Under the pieces are notes generated by a model that was not told the origin of the DNA, ran no database searches, and saw nothing but the letters and a program-made list of their open reading frames with translations. Position numbers and translations under genes: made by a program. From assembly GCA_003020985.1 (NCBI GenBank), contig PXRM01000034.1:1-38625 (forward strand): DNA of 38,625 nt. Reading direction: 5' to 3'. The stretch is from Halobacteriales archaeon QS_4_70_19. Lineage in GTDB: Archaea > Halobacteriota > Halobacteria > Halobacteriales > Haloarculaceae. Of this stretch, positions 24,851 through 33,866 are shown in pieces (position 1 is the first letter of the stretch; each line of letters starts with the position of its first letter).

Positions 24851-26102
24851 CTAGACCCGGACCTCCTCGCGGGTGACGCCGACCTCGCGGGCGAACTCCT
24901 TGAGGTGGGCCATCGTGACCCGACCCTTCTCCGCGCCGTGGTCCTTGACGCGGCGGGTGACCTCGGCGACCTCGTCGTCGGTCGGGGCGAAGCCCTCCTC
25001 CTCGAGGCGCTCGCGCACCGAGTGCTGCCCGGTGTGCTTGCCCAGGACGAGTTCGCGCTTCGCGCCGACCATCTCCGGCGTCATCACGCCGGGCTCGAAG
25101 GTGTCGGAGTTCTCGATGACACCGGCGGCGTGGATGCCGGACTCGTGGCTGAACGCGTTCGCGCCGACGACGGGTTTGTTGGCCGGCACGTCGATGCCGG
25201 ACGTCTCCTCCACCAGCCGCGACAGCTCCACGATGCGGGTGGTGTCGATGCCCGTGTCCACGTCGTACAGCGACTCCAGGCTCATCACGACCTCCTCGTA
25301 GGCCGCGTTGCCCGCGCGCTCGCCGATGCCGTTGACCGACACCTGCGACTGGGTCGCGCCGGCCTCGTAGCCGGAGATGGCGTTGGCCGCGGCCAGCCCG
25401 AAGTCGTCGTGGGTGTGGACGTCCACGTACACCTCGTCCTGACCGACCGCGGTCGCCGCCTCGTTGGCGGTGTCCACGACGCCCTCGACCATGTCGTAGA
25501 AGCGCCGCGGCGTCGCGACGCCACAGGTGTCGGGGATGTTGATCCAGTCGGTACCCGCCTTCGAGACGGCGGCGACGACCTCCTCCAGGAACGCCTCGTC
25601 CGTCCGCGTGGCGTCCATCGGGGAGAACATGCAGGTCGCGCCGGCCTCCTTGACCCGCTCGACCGCGTCCACGGAGCGCTCGACGGCCTCTTCCCGGGAG
25701 GCATGCATCGAGTCCTCTAGCTGGACATCGCTGGTCGAACAGAAGACGTGGACCATGCCCACGCCGGAGTCCAGCGCCGCCTCGATGTCCTCGTCGACGA
25801 CCCGCGCCAGCCCGCATACGGTGGAGTTGCGGGTGCTCTCGGCGATGTCGCTGACGGCGTCGAACTCCGCGTCGGAGTTCACGGGGAACCCGGCCTCGAT
25901 GACGTGGGTGCCCATCTCGTCGAGGACGGCGGCGATCTCCCGCTTGTCCTCGTACGAGAACGACGTGCGTGGCGACTGCTCGCCGTCGCGCAGCGTGGTG
26001 TCGAAAATCCGTGCCTCGTCTATCTCTCCAGTGGAATCAAGCGTGCCCTGGAAGAACTCGACCCGCCGACTCAGTCGACGAACCCTCGGTGTTGCCTGTC
26101 AT
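24851..26102 (-). CDS. leuA: 2-isopropylmalate synthase family, start frame unresolved
   Basis: LeuA condenses 2-ketoisovalerate with acetyl-CoA; citramalate synthase is the alternative product within this family. HMGL-like TIM-barrel motifs are ARIFDTTLRDGEQSP, HVIEAGFPVNSD, DVHTHDDFGLAAANAI, GIGERAGNAAYEE and the zinc-site HESGIHAAG. About 400 residues, lacking the C-terminal leucine-binding dimer domain, as common in haloarchaea. The conserved N-terminus VEFFQGTLDSTGEIDEARIF has no ATG/GTG in its frame. The well-placed ATG at 26102, right after the TATA box, reads MTGNTEGSSTESAGR and then leaves the frame near 26062. A short deletion at the repeat-like GTCGAG there would explain it. Otherwise initiation is at the internal MGTHVIEAG, which would lose catalytic residues. 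Confidence 0.85.
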
Positions 26103-26419
26103 GGCTACCCGACACTGGATGCTCCCGGCTATTTAATACTGTCGTCGCGGCAGCGACTGCGACCCGCCGACGGCCCCGCGCCGCTCCCGGTACGGCCGTT
26201 CGTGTCACCCATCCGTGTACGTTCCACCACTTCCATTCCGGAAGAAACGCTCGCGGGCTCACGCGCGGTCGTCGACTGGACGACCGTCCGGTCCGACCCA
26301 CTACGTCGGTCCGGTCCAGCAACGTCGCGACGACTGACCGCGAGCGCCGTCCGGGACGAGATGACTGGTACGTCCGCCCGGGATACACACTAAGTCGGCA
26401 GCGAGCGAAGGACGGCCGC
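26103..26419. other. divergent intergenic region, no gene seen
   Basis: About 317 bp between leuA and the ferritin-like gene. Apart from the leuA TATA box there is only GC-rich sequence with shadow ORFs. The stretch GGGATACACACTAAG about 30 nt before 26420 may be the plus-strand promoter. Confidence 0.45.
26130..26138 (-). promoter_or_regulatory. TATA box of leuA
   Basis: TATTAAATA on the minus strand, 28 nt ahead of the ATG at 26102. It is a good archaeal TATA match in a GC-rich surrounding and implies a leaderless leuA transcript beginning around 26105. Confidence 0.65.
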
Positions 26420-26875
26420 ATGAGCGACGAGGAAGTCACACGGCTGCTCCAGAAGGCGTACCAGGACGAGATCGAGACGGTGATGAACTACCTGTCGAAC
26501 AGCATCGTGCTCGACGGGGTCCGGGCCGAGGAGATCAAGGAGTCGCTGAACGTCGACATCGACGAGGAGCTCCAGCACGCCCGGATGCTGGGCGAGCGGC
26601 TCAAGCAGCTCGACGAGAACGTCCCCGGCAGCGAGGCGTTCGTCGCCAACCAGCACTCCCTCCAGCCCCCCGAGAACACGACCGACGTCCAGGCGGTCAT
26701 CCAGGGCGTCCTCGACGCCGAGGAGGACGCCATCTCCACCTACCGGGCGCTCGTCGACGCGGCCGAGACGGCCGACGACCCCGTCACCGAGGACCTCGCG
26801 GTCACCATCCTCGCCGACGAGGAGGCCCACCGCACGGAGTTCCACGGCTTCCGCAAGGAGTACGTGGAGGACTGA
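26420..26875 (+). CDS. ferritin-like di-iron four-helix protein
   Basis: The 151-residue acidic protein begins MSDEEVTRLLQKAYQDEIET. Four helices carry the ferritin-like ligand pattern: Glu in helix A (YQDEIETVMNYL), DEELQHARML in helix B, DAEEDAISTYR in helix C and DEEAHRTEF in helix D. This is the E, ExxH, E, ExxH arrangement of bacterioferritin- and rubrerythrin-type di-iron sites. It lacks a rubredoxin tail. Likely role is iron or peroxide handling; I cannot tell storage from oxidoreductase use. Confidence 0.8.
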   Translation: MSDEEVTRLLQKAYQDEIETVMNYLSNSIVLDGVRAEEIKESLNVDIDEELQHARMLGERLKQLDENVPGSEAFVANQHSLQPPENTTDVQAVIQGVLDAEEDAISTYRALVDAAETADDPVTEDLAVTILADEEAHRTEFHGFRKEYVED

Positions 26876-26998
26876 CCGCCCGGCTGCCGCTCGGTCACCA
26901 CGGAGTGCCGCCGATCGCGCCCGGCGCCGACGACGGTGCCCGCCCGGCAACAGCGTCCTGCCGCGACCTTTTTCCCGTACCCCCGCCACCCCATCCAC

Positions 26999-27325
26999 AT
27001 GAGCGACGACGACGAGGCCGCGGGCGCGGGCGGACCGCTGAGCGACCTCGACCTGCAGGCCGCCGAGGGGGAGATGGACGAGCCGACCCCGACAGCGTTC
27101 GACCGGGTCGAACTCGGCGTCCTCGACGGCACCGTCGACCCCGAGGAGTGGATCGCCGCCGTCAACGACGGTGCCGTGCTCGTGCTGGACGTGGAGGGCG
27201 ACCTCAACGAGCTGGCGGCCGGGTTCGCCCGCGACGTCCGCGAACTGGGCGGCGAGCTGATGCACTTCCGGGGGTTCCTGGTCGTCGCACCGCCCGACGT
27301 CGACATCGACACGGACCGGCTCTGA
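26999..27325 (+). CDS. haloarchaeal conserved protein (DUF5779-like)
   Basis: The 108-residue protein begins MSDDDEAAGAGGPLSDLDLQ. A disordered acidic start of about 30 residues leads to an alpha/beta domain with TAFDRVELGVLDGTVDPEEW, VLVLDVEGDLNELAAGFARD and HFRGFLVVAPPDVDIDTDRL. I know it as a haloarchaea-specific family (I believe DUF5779) of unknown function. ATG chosen because it follows a T-rich promoter-like segment (CCTTTTTCCCGTAC). Separate from both neighbours. Confidence 0.8.
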   Translation: MSDDDEAAGAGGPLSDLDLQAAEGEMDEPTPTAFDRVELGVLDGTVDPEEWIAAVNDGAVLVLDVEGDLNELAAGFARDVRELGGELMHFRGFLVVAPPDVDIDTDRL

Positions 27326-27542
27326 CACCCGACGGTCCCACCGCAGACGCCCCGGGGCCGTCCGCCACCCTCGTCCTGCGCCCGTCCGGGCTGGACGGAC
27401 GTGTCTCCGGCGGCGCGCGGGCGGACGGGCGTCGCCGGAGGCACCGGGGCCCGGCCGCCAGCCTGAATCCCCCGCTCCGCGGTTCCAGCACGGGTTCCAG
27501 GGGTTCCGACACGGTTTAGTCCCGTGGTAGCCACGCCCGGAT

Positions 27543-28262
27543 ATGAGCGGCGCACCGTGGACGGACTGGACCCACATCACCAAGATCGACCCGGACAAGG
27601 AACTGGTCCCGGGCGAGACGTTCGGTGACGTCTGCGAGACCGGCACGGACGCCATCGAGATCGGCGGCACCACCGGGATGACCGAGGAGAAGATGGAGCG
27701 GGTGGTCGAGGCCTGCGTCAGCCACGACGTCCCGGTGTACATCGAGCCGTCCCACTCCGGGACGGTCGTCCACGACGAGGGGCTCGACGGCTACCTCATC
27801 CCGATCGTCTTCAACGCCGGCGACATCGCGTGGGTGACCGGCGCCCACAAGGAGTGGGTCCGCTCCGACCCCGACATCGACTGGGAGCGGACCGCGACGG
27901 AGGCGTACATCGTCCTCAACCCCGACTCGTCGGTAGCCGAGTACACCCAGGCCGACTGCGACCTGGACGCGGAGGAGGTCGCGGCCTACGCGACTGCGGC
28001 CGAGCGGATGTTCGGCCAGGAGATCATCTACGTCGAGTACTCCGGCACGCTCGGCGACACCGGGAAGGTCGCGGCGGCCCGCGACGCACTCGACGAGGCG
28101 ACGCTGTTCTACGGCGGCGGCATCCACGACTACGACTCCGCCCGGACGATGGGCGAGCACGCGGACACGGTCATCGTCGGCGACCTCGTCCACGACGAGG
28201 GGGTCGACGCGGTCCGGGAAACCGTCGAGGGCGCCCGGGACGGGCAGACGGCGGCCCGATAG
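27543..28262 (+). CDS. geranylgeranylglyceryl phosphate synthase
   Basis: The enzyme makes the first ether bond of archaeal membrane lipids by joining geranylgeranyl-PP to sn-glycerol-1-phosphate. The 239-residue PcrB-family TIM barrel shows [11 protein letters not shown] (glycerophosphate and Mg site), [56 protein letters not shown] and the phosphate-binding [13 protein letters not shown] with [12 protein letters not shown]. This is the haloarchaeal (group I) form. Start ATG lies 30 nt after GGTTTAGTC, consistent with a leaderless essential gene. Confidence 0.95.
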   Translation: MSGAPWTDWTHITKIDPDKELVPGETFGDVCETGTDAIEIGGTTGMTEEKMERVVEACVSHDVPVYIEPSHSGTVVHDEGLDGYLIPIVFNAGDIAWVTGAHKEWVRSDPDIDWERTATEAYIVLNPDSSVAEYTQADCDLDAEEVAAYATAAERMFGQEIIYVEYSGTLGDTGKVAAARDALDEATLFYGGGIHDYDSARTMGEHADTVIVGDLVHDEGVDAVRETVEGARDGQTAAR

Positions 28263-28379
28263 CGGCACTCGCCCGCCGGCGGCTCCGGTCGTCGACAACG
28301 CCCAGCACCACCGACAGGCGTTTACGTGTCGCATCGAACCCCCGGACATGCGGACGCTCGCCTGGGACGGAGGGCTGCC

Positions 28380-29015
28380 GTGAGCATCATCGCGGAGTAC
28401 CGGCTCTCGGCCGGGCGACTCGTCCTGGGGCCGACGTTCGAGGCCGTTCCGGACATCGAACTGGAGCTGGAGCGCTCGTTCGCGACGGACCCGGAGCGGC
28501 CCGTCCTGTTCGCCTGGGCCCGTGGGCCGCTGGACGCGTTCGAGACCGCCGCGAAGGAGGACGCGACCGTCGCGGACCTGCAGATACTCGACACGGTCGG
28601 CGAGAAGCGGCTCTACCGGATCTCCGCGGGGGAGGCCACGGAGGTCGTCCTCTACCCGCGCTGGGTCGAGATCGGTGCCGAACGGCTCGAGGCCAGCTAC
28701 GCCGATGGCTGGTGGCACTCCCGAACCCGGTTCCCGGACCGCAACGCGCTCGCCGACTACCGGACGTTCCTCGGGGAACACGACGTCGAGTTCCGGCTGA
28801 AGCGGCTCTACGACGCCGGGGAGGCCTCCGGCAACCAACTCGGGCTGACGGCGGAGCAGCGCGAGACGCTGGTGCTGGCCTGCGAGATGGGCTACTTCGA
28901 CATCCCCCGCGGGACCACGACGAGCGGGCTGGCCGAGGAGCTCGACATCTCCAACCAGGCGGTCTCCGAGCGCCTGCGGCGTGGCTACCGGCGGCTGGTC
29001 GAACAGCTCCTGTAG
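28380..29015 (+). CDS. Bat-type HTH_10 transcriptional regulator
   Basis: The 211-residue protein starts at GTG (VSIIAEYRLSAGRLVLGPTF). Residues 1-145 are the bacterio-opsin-activator N-terminal sensor-like domain (typical FEAVPDIELELERSF start). The C-terminal 60 residues are HTH_10: LTAEQRETLVLACEMGYFDI, PRGTTTSGLAEELDISNQAV and SERLRRGYRRLV. Regulators of this class are abundant in haloarchaea and their ligands are mostly unknown. No GAF or PAS domain is fused. The gene ends 22 nt from topA's stop (convergent). Confidence 0.88.
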   Translation: MSIIAEYRLSAGRLVLGPTFEAVPDIELELERSFATDPERPVLFAWARGPLDAFETAAKEDATVADLQILDTVGEKRLYRISAGEATEVVLYPRWVEIGAERLEASYADGWWHSRTRFPDRNALADYRTFLGEHDVEFRLKRLYDAGEASGNQLGLTAEQRETLVLACEMGYFDIPRGTTTSGLAEELDISNQAVSERLRRGYRRLVEQLL

Positions 29016-29037
29016 GCGTCGGACGGGGGGTGGCCGC

Positions 29038-31536
29038 TCAGCTCGCGCTCTCGACCTGGTCCTGCCAGTCCCGGACCCGGTCGGCGCTCACGCCGGAGAC
29101 CTCGTTGGCCACGTCGTCCGGGTCGGCGGCCTGCAGGTCCGCCAGCGACTCGATGTCCGCGTCGGCCAGCTTCGCGGCGATCTTCTCGCCCACGCCGTCG
29201 AGGTCGTCGAGGTCGCGGGTCGCGCGCCGCTCCTGGAACTCCTCGAAGTTGCAGATGGGACAGCCCAGCTCCCACGGCTCGTCGTCGCCGTCGTGGACGA
29301 CGAGTTCGGGCAGGTCGTGCTCCTCGCAGCGGGCGTCGGTCACCTCGATCTCGCCGCGCCGGGGGAGCGGCAACGAGTAGTCACAGTCGGGGTAGCGCGT
29401 ACACCCCACGAGCCGGCTCCCGCTCTGGAGGTGCTTGATGGCGAGTTCGCCGCCGTGGTTCTCGCCGCAGTCCGGGCAGACGCCGATGACCTCGTCCTCC
29501 CGTGCGTCGGCCTCCTCGGCCTTGCAGATGGGGCAGCCGTGGACGAACGTCGACCGCCCGGCCAGCATCTTCACGTGCCGGAGGTCGTGTTCGTCGCACG
29601 ACGCCTCCATCACCGTCGGCTCGCCCGACGAGGGGAGCTGGTAGGTGTTCTCGCAGTCGGGGTAGCCCTCGCAGCCGACGAAGTACGACCCGCGCCGGGA
29701 GCGCCGGACGATGAGCGTCTCCCCGCACGCCGGACAGGGACCGAGCCGCTTGTCGTCCTTGAGCGCCTCGCGCAGGTGCTCGCCGATCGCCTCGCGGGAC
29801 TCGTGGAGCTCATCGAACACCCGCTCCAGCATCTCGCGGGACTCGTCGGTCACCTCGTCGAGCGTCGCCTCCCCGTTCGCGATGGCCGTCATGTCCTGCT
29901 CCAGCTGCCGGGTCATCGCCTCGTCGACGACGTTGTCGGCGAACTCCTCGGCGGCCTCGACGACCGCCATCGCCAGCCGCGTCGGTCGCGGCGGGTCGTT
30001 CTCGATGTAGCCGCGGTCGTACAGTTTCTCGATGGTGTTGTGGCGGGTCGACTTCGTTCCTACCCCCCTGGCCTCCAGCTCCTCGATGAGCCGGGACTGT
30101 CCCCGGCGGCGCGGCGGCTGGGTCTGTTTCGCTTCGAGCCGCGCGTCCGTCAGATCCAGCTCCTCGCCCTCCTCCACGTCGGGGACGAGGCTCTCGTCGG
30201 AGGAGGCGTACGGGTAGACGTCGAGATAGCCCGGCTCCAGGAGGCGCTTCCCGTTGGCCTTCAGCCGGCACTCGTTCGCCTCGGCCGTCACCCGGAGGTG
30301 CTCCCACTCCGCGGGGTCCGCGCAGGTCGCGAGGAACCGCCGGACGACGAGTTCGTACACCTCCCACTCGTCGTCGCTCAGGTCCGCCCTGCCCGGGGCC
30401 TCCCCGGTGGGGTGGATCGGCGGGTGGTCGGTCGTCTCCGTGTCGCCGCGGGTGGGCTCGACCTCGCCGTCCTCGAGCAGCGAGGCCGCGTCCTCGCCGA
30501 ACGCGCCCGTGTCCGCGAGCGTCGCCAGCAGCTCCTCGGGGTCGAGGTCCTCCGGGTAGACGGTGTTGTCCGTCCGCGGGTAGGTGATGTAGCCGGCCGT
30601 GTACAGCTCCTCGGCGATGCTCATCGCGCGGCCGGCGCCGTAGCCCAGCGAACCCGCCGCGCGGATGAACTGGGTCGTGTTGAACGGCGCCGGCGGGTCG
30701 TCGGTGCGGGTGCGCCGGCGGACGCCAGTGACGGTCGCGCTCGCGGCCGTCGAGAGCCGGGCGTCGGCGTCCTCGGCGTCGTCCTCGTTCCAGACGCGCT
30801 CCTGCTCGGTGCCGTCCTCGCCCTCGAAGAAGTACTGGGCCTCGAACTCCACCGCGTCCTTGTGGAGGTCGGCGAACAGCTCCCAGTAGTCGTCGGGCTC
30901 GAACGCCCGGATCTCACGCTCCCGGTCGACGATGAGCTTCAGTGTCGGGCTCTGCACCCGGCCGACGGAGATGAAGTCCTCGCCGAGTTGCCCGGCCGAC
31001 AGCGAGAGGAACCGGGTCAGGGCGGCCCCCCACAGCAGGTCGATGATCTGCCGGGCCTCGCCCGCGGCCGCGAGGTCGAAGTCCAGCTCGTCCGGATTCT
31101 CGAAGGCCTCGGTCACCTCCCGATCCGTGATGGAGGAGAATCGGACGCGCTCGATGGGGACGTCGGCGACCTCCACGACGAGTTCGTACGCTTCCTTCCC
31201 GATGAGCTCGCCCTCGCGGTCGTAGTCGGTCGCGATGACGGCGCTGTCGGCCTCGCGGGCGAGCTCCTGGAGCGTCCGGACGATGTTCTCCTGGGTCGCG
31301 CGCTTCTCGACGTCGGCCGAGAGGAGTTCGACCGGCCGGACGTCGCGCCAGTCGTCGTACTCCGGCGGGAAGTCGACGGCGACGACGTGGCCCGACAGCC
31401 CCACACAGACCGTCTCGCCGCCGTCCCACTGGTAGACGTTGACGCCGTTGCGGCGGTCGGTCCCCGCCGAGCCGTCGCTGCGAATCTCGGCGATGCGGCG
31501 CGCGGCGTTGTCCTTCTCCGTGACGATCAGCTCCAC
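29038..31536 (-). CDS. topA: DNA topoisomerase I (type IA)
   Basis: The 832-residue enzyme relaxes negative supercoils through a 5'-phosphotyrosine intermediate. The TOPRIM domain begins MELIVTEKDNAARRIAEI and has ATDYDREGELIG (acidic Mg triad). The active-site motif GYITYPRTDN places catalytic Tyr at about residue 319. Then come the RSRLIEELEARGVGTKSTR region and three zinc-ribbon modules (CPACGETLIV, HGCPIC, CPDCGENHGG and others). A helix-hairpin-helix end (LDGVGEKIAAKLADADIESL) is typical of archaeal TopA. No frame problem is visible over 2.5 kb, a useful contrast to nrdJ and leuB. Confidence 0.97.
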   Translation of the reverse strand: MELIVTEKDNAARRIAEIRSDGSAGTDRRNGVNVYQWDGGETVCVGLSGHVVAVDFPPEYDDWRDVRPVELLSADVEKRATQENIVRTLQELAREADSAVIATDYDREGELIGKEAYELVVEVADVPIERVRFSSITDREVTEAFENPDELDFDLAAAGEARQIIDLLWGAALTRFLSLSAGQLGEDFISVGRVQSPTLKLIVDREREIRAFEPDDYWELFADLHKDAVEFEAQYFFEGEDGTEQERVWNEDDAEDADARLSTAASATVTGVRRRTRTDDPPAPFNTTQFIRAAGSLGYGAGRAMSIAEELYTAGYITYPRTDNTVYPEDLDPEELLATLADTGAFGEDAASLLEDGEVEPTRGDTETTDHPPIHPTGEAPGRADLSDDEWEVYELVVRRFLATCADPAEWEHLRVTAEANECRLKANGKRLLEPGYLDVYPYASSDESLVPDVEEGEELDLTDARLEAKQTQPPRRRGQSRLIEELEARGVGTKSTRHNTIEKLYDRGYIENDPPRPTRLAMAVVEAAEEFADNVVDEAMTRQLEQDMTAIANGEATLDEVTDESREMLERVFDELHESREAIGEHLREALKDDKRLGPCPACGETLIVRRSRRGSYFVGCEGYPDCENTYQLPSSGEPTVMEASCDEHDLRHVKMLAGRSTFVHGCPICKAEEADAREDEVIGVCPDCGENHGGELAIKHLQSGSRLVGCTRYPDCDYSLPLPRRGEIEVTDARCEEHDLPELVVHDGDDEPWELGCPICNFEEFQERRATRDLDDLDGVGEKIAAKLADADIESLADLQAADPDDVANEVSGVSADRVRDWQDQVESAS

Positions 31537-31850
31537 GCGCGCTCACCCCCCGGGCCGGGCAACCAGGTCACGAGTTCGGTCATCACCGCCCCGTAACCGC
31601 CACCGGTTGCTAAACGTTTCGGGCGGAATCGCCGGACAGCGCGGGCGTGCGCTCGGACACGGGTGGGGGAGCGGGCGGCCGGGTGCGCGGGTGGGGGAGC
31701 GGGCGGCCGAGTGCGCGCACCCTTCGCGGGCACGTGCGCGGAGAATCAAAGACGGTCACCCGCGGCTGGTCACGTCGAGGGACAGGCCGGGATGGCGAAC
31801 GCTCCCGGCGACGTCAGGGTCACGTGGCGGCGGACAGCGGCCGCCGGGAG
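31537..31850. other. intergenic region with 28-bp tandem repeat
   Basis: The region is GC-rich with no gene recognised. A tandem repeat of 28 bp occurs at 31661-31688 and 31689-31716 with one mismatch (unit starts GGGTGGGGGAGCGGGCGG). The rest contains the topA promoter region near 31590-31615 (GGTTGCTAAACG). Confidence 0.6.
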
Positions 31851-32126
31851 CTACGCCTGCTCGGCGAACAGCTCGTCGACGGCGGCCTGGGCCGCGAGCG
31901 CGGCGTCGTCGGCGACCTGCTCCGGGTCGCGTTCCGAATCTGCGTCCGGCGCGTTGAGGTAGACGTCCACCTCCAGCACGCCGTCCTCGAAGGTGACGGT
32001 GACGTCCAGGTCGCGGACGTCGGACTGCTTGAACCGCGAGAGGACGATCCCCTCGGCGGCCTCCGAGGCGGTGTTGACGACGGCCTCGTCGCTGGGGCCG
32101 TCACGGTCGGGCGAGGAATCGGTCAC
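31851..32126 (-). CDS. DUF3194 family protein
   Basis: The 91-residue acidic alpha/beta protein starts at GTG (VTDSSPDRDGPSDEAVVNTA) and contains LSRFKQSDVRDLDVTVTFED and VDVYLNAPDAD. It matches the archaeal DUF3194 family, which is typically encoded next to prefoldin beta, as here (10-nt gap). Function is unknown; the conserved linkage with prefoldin suggests a role around protein folding or translation. Last gene of the ribosomal/KEOPS cluster. Confidence 0.8.
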   Translation of the reverse strand: MTDSSPDRDGPSDEAVVNTASEAAEGIVLSRFKQSDVRDLDVTVTFEDGVLEVDVYLNAPDADSERDPEQVADDAALAAQAAVDELFAEQA

Positions 32127-32136
32127 GGTCGGAGGC

Positions 32137-32544
32137 TCAGTCGCCGCCGGCGCCCGGGCCGCCCGGTCCCATCGGGCCGCCACCGCCGCCGGGGCCGCCG
32201 GCCCCCTGGAGCAGCTGCTGGAGCTCCTCCTGGAGGTCCTCGAACTGGTCGCGGACGCGCTCCTCCTGCTTCTCGAGGGTCTCGACGCGGATCTCCAGCG
32301 AGTCGACCTTCTCCTCCAGCTCGTCGTAGGCATCGTCGTACCCGCTCTTCACGAGGAGTTCGCCGACCTCGCGGTAGATCTCCGTGTCCTCGTCCACGTC
32401 GTCGAGCGCCTCGAGGGCGTTCTCGGACTCCCGGAGCGTGGTCTCGGCCTGCTGCTTCTGTGCGGCGACCTGCTGTGCGGTCTCCTGGAGGTCCTGTAGC
32501 TCCTCCAGCTTCTCCTGGGCCTCCGGCGGAAGGTTACCCTGCAT
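32137..32544 (-). CDS. pfdB: prefoldin beta subunit
   Basis: The 135-residue chaperone subunit begins [20 protein letters not shown]. Long N- and C-terminal coiled-coil helices flank a short beta hairpin ([20 protein letters not shown]), the standard beta-class layout. It forms the jellyfish-shaped hexamer with alpha subunits that hands unfolded proteins to the thermosome. A Gly/Pro-rich tail ([20 protein letters not shown]) is an expanded C-terminus. A 219-bp spacer separates it from pcc1 and may contain its own promoter. Confidence 0.95.
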   Translation of the reverse strand: MQGNLPPEAQEKLEELQDLQETAQQVAAQKQQAETTLRESENALEALDDVDEDTEIYREVGELLVKSGYDDAYDELEEKVDSLEIRVETLEKQEERVRDQFEDLQEELQQLLQGAGGPGGGGGPMGPGGPGAGGD

Positions 32545-32763
32545 ACCTGTCGGCTCGGGTTCGCCCGTGAAAAACCCCCGCTTCTCCGTTCCACGAAGCC
32601 GTCCCCGGTCGGGTCCGGTCCACGCCCCCCACGCGGACCCAGTCACCGGCAGGAGCGGTCTGCGGGCCACAGCCACCGTCGTTGCCGGTCCTTCGGAGGG
32701 ATGTCGCTACCCGGGACCGGTCTCGAACCGGGGGTGTTCACGCGCCCCTGGCCGCATCCGGGC

Positions 32764-33075
32764 TCAGTCCAGCGCCGCGCGGCGCGTCCGGTCGGCCACG
32801 TCGACCAGCGAGGTCCACGTGTTCAGGCCGGCCCGGAGCGCGGTCAGGTCCGCCGCCCGGATGGTGACCTGGACCGTGGTCCCCTCGCGGGCGACGGCCG
32901 CGGTGCTCCGGCCGCCGTCGATGCGGCTCACGTCCTGTCGGAGGCTGGTCGCGACCAGCGCGGCCGCTTCGGGGTCGTCGCAGGAGAGGTCGAGAACGGT
33001 CTCGTGCGGGAACCGGTCGGCCGGGGCCGCGACGCCGGCGTCGGCGTCGGCGTCACCGTGGCCGTCGGGCGACAT
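32764..33075 (-). CDS. pcc1: KEOPS complex subunit Pcc1
   Basis: The 103-residue protein begins MSPDGHGDADADAG with a variable acidic start, followed by HETVLDLSCDDPEAAALVAT, a basic STAAVAREGTTVQVTIRAAD core and LTALRAGLNTWTSLVDVADR. This is the Pcc1 fold that dimerises and binds Kae1 in the tRNA t6A-modifying complex. Location after rpoP and rpl37ae is the usual archaeal order and supports the assignment. Confidence 0.88.
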   Translation of the reverse strand: MSPDGHGDADADAGVAAPADRFPHETVLDLSCDDPEAAALVATSLRQDVSRIDGGRSTAAVAREGTTVQVTIRAADLTALRAGLNTWTSLVDVADRTRRAALD

Positions 33076-33078
33076 CCG

Positions 33079-33213
33079 TCAGTGAACGTCGATCTCCTTG
33101 ACGTCGCGGCTGCGCTCCTTCAGCAGGACGCGGTGCCCGCAGTACGGACAGCGGACGCCGCCGTACTCGTCGAGCTTGACGTCGCGCTTGCAGCGAGAGC
33201 ACTTGTAGCTCAT
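33079..33213 (-). CDS. rpoP: RNA polymerase subunit P (Rpo12)
   Basis: The 44-residue zinc protein begins [20 protein letters not shown] and continues [20 protein letters not shown]. CxxC and CPYC ligands form one zinc ribbon, equivalent to eukaryotic Rpb12, which helps assemble the polymerase. It is short but unmistakable and lies 3 nt from rpl37ae on the same operon. Confidence 0.97.
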   Translation of the reverse strand: MSYKCSRCKRDVKLDEYGGVRCPYCGHRVLLKERSRDVKEIDVH

Positions 33214-33216
33214 TCG

Positions 33217-33495
33217 TTACTCGTCGTCCTCGGCCGCTTCCTCGCCGCTGGCGAGGGCCGCCCGGATGGAGCGGCGGACCGTCTTGCCCGCGGGAGTCCG
33301 GGCGCGGTAGGCGCCGCCGGTGAACTTCTCGCCGGTCTCCTCGTCGACCCAGACGCCGGTACCGACGCGCTTCACGTCGTTGCCGTCGCGCGTCGCGTTG
33401 CGCATCTCCGACTCGATCTGGGCGACGCGTCGGCGCGAGACGCGCCCGTAGCGGGCGCCGAACCGACCTGCGCTGCCGGTCTTGCTCTTGGCCAT
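33217..33495 (-). CDS. rpl37ae: ribosomal protein L37Ae (eL43), zinc ligands absent
   Basis: The 92-residue large-subunit protein begins [20 protein letters not shown] and contains [34 protein letters not shown] and [15 protein letters not shown]. The family normally has a C-x2-C to C-x2-C zinc ribbon around the GTGIW segment; here all four cysteines are missing and replaced by charged residues (RDGNDVKRV and VDEETGEKF). The remaining fold signature is clear. It heads the rpoP-pcc1-pfdB operon from a TATA box 26-33 nt upstream. Confidence 0.92.
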   Translation of the reverse strand: MAKSKTGSAGRFGARYGRVSRRRVAQIESEMRNATRDGNDVKRVGTGVWVDEETGEKFTGGAYRARTPAGKTVRRSIRAALASGEEAAEDDE

Positions 33496-33520
33496 AGTAC
33501 CCGTCCGTGCGTCCCTCGCC

Positions 33521-33528
33521 CGTATAAG
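33521..33528 (-). promoter_or_regulatory. TATA box of rpl37ae operon
   Basis: CTTATACG on the minus strand, about 26-33 nt before the ATG. It implies leaderless initiation of the ribosomal protein operon. Confidence 0.6.
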
Positions 33529-33866
33529 CCCTGCGAGTTCCGGGCTTCGGGGGCACGGTCGGGACGAGCGGGGGGCTCTCGGGGCGGCGCCCGGGCCGGG
33601 AGCGATGACCGATGCCGCGGATGTGACCGTCGGCGGCGGCGGCCGGTGGTCGTGGTCGCGGGAGTGCTGGCGACCGCACTACTCGTCGGTCGAGCACCCG
33701 CGATATTACTCACTTCATCGAGATGTATGCACATTGTTCCGAGAATTTCCGACTTGTACGGAGTATTATCGTCCTGTACCGCGACAGCTCCGATACGGGC
33801 CACCGTCCCCCCGTCTGTCGGCCGCGAGGAGTACCGCTTAACTGGCATCGTATCCAACGGTAGCTC
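33529..33866. other. divergent intergenic region
   Basis: About 340 bp between rpl37ae and the PiT-type gene. The part 33700-33790 is AT-richer (GCGATATTACTCACTTCATC) and CGCTTAACTGG (33836-33846) is a candidate promoter 25-30 nt ahead of the GTG start. No gene is recognised. Confidence 0.45.

Noticed and set aside
22685-25720. A 1,011-residue plus-strand frame across ilvB and leuA
   Set aside because: It is antisense to two clear enzymes and has no recognisable domain; long antisense frames are common at this G+C.
32695-32760. Sequence GGTCTCGAACCGGGGG resembling a tRNA T arm
   Set aside because: No acceptor, D arm or anticodon arm could be built around it on either strand.
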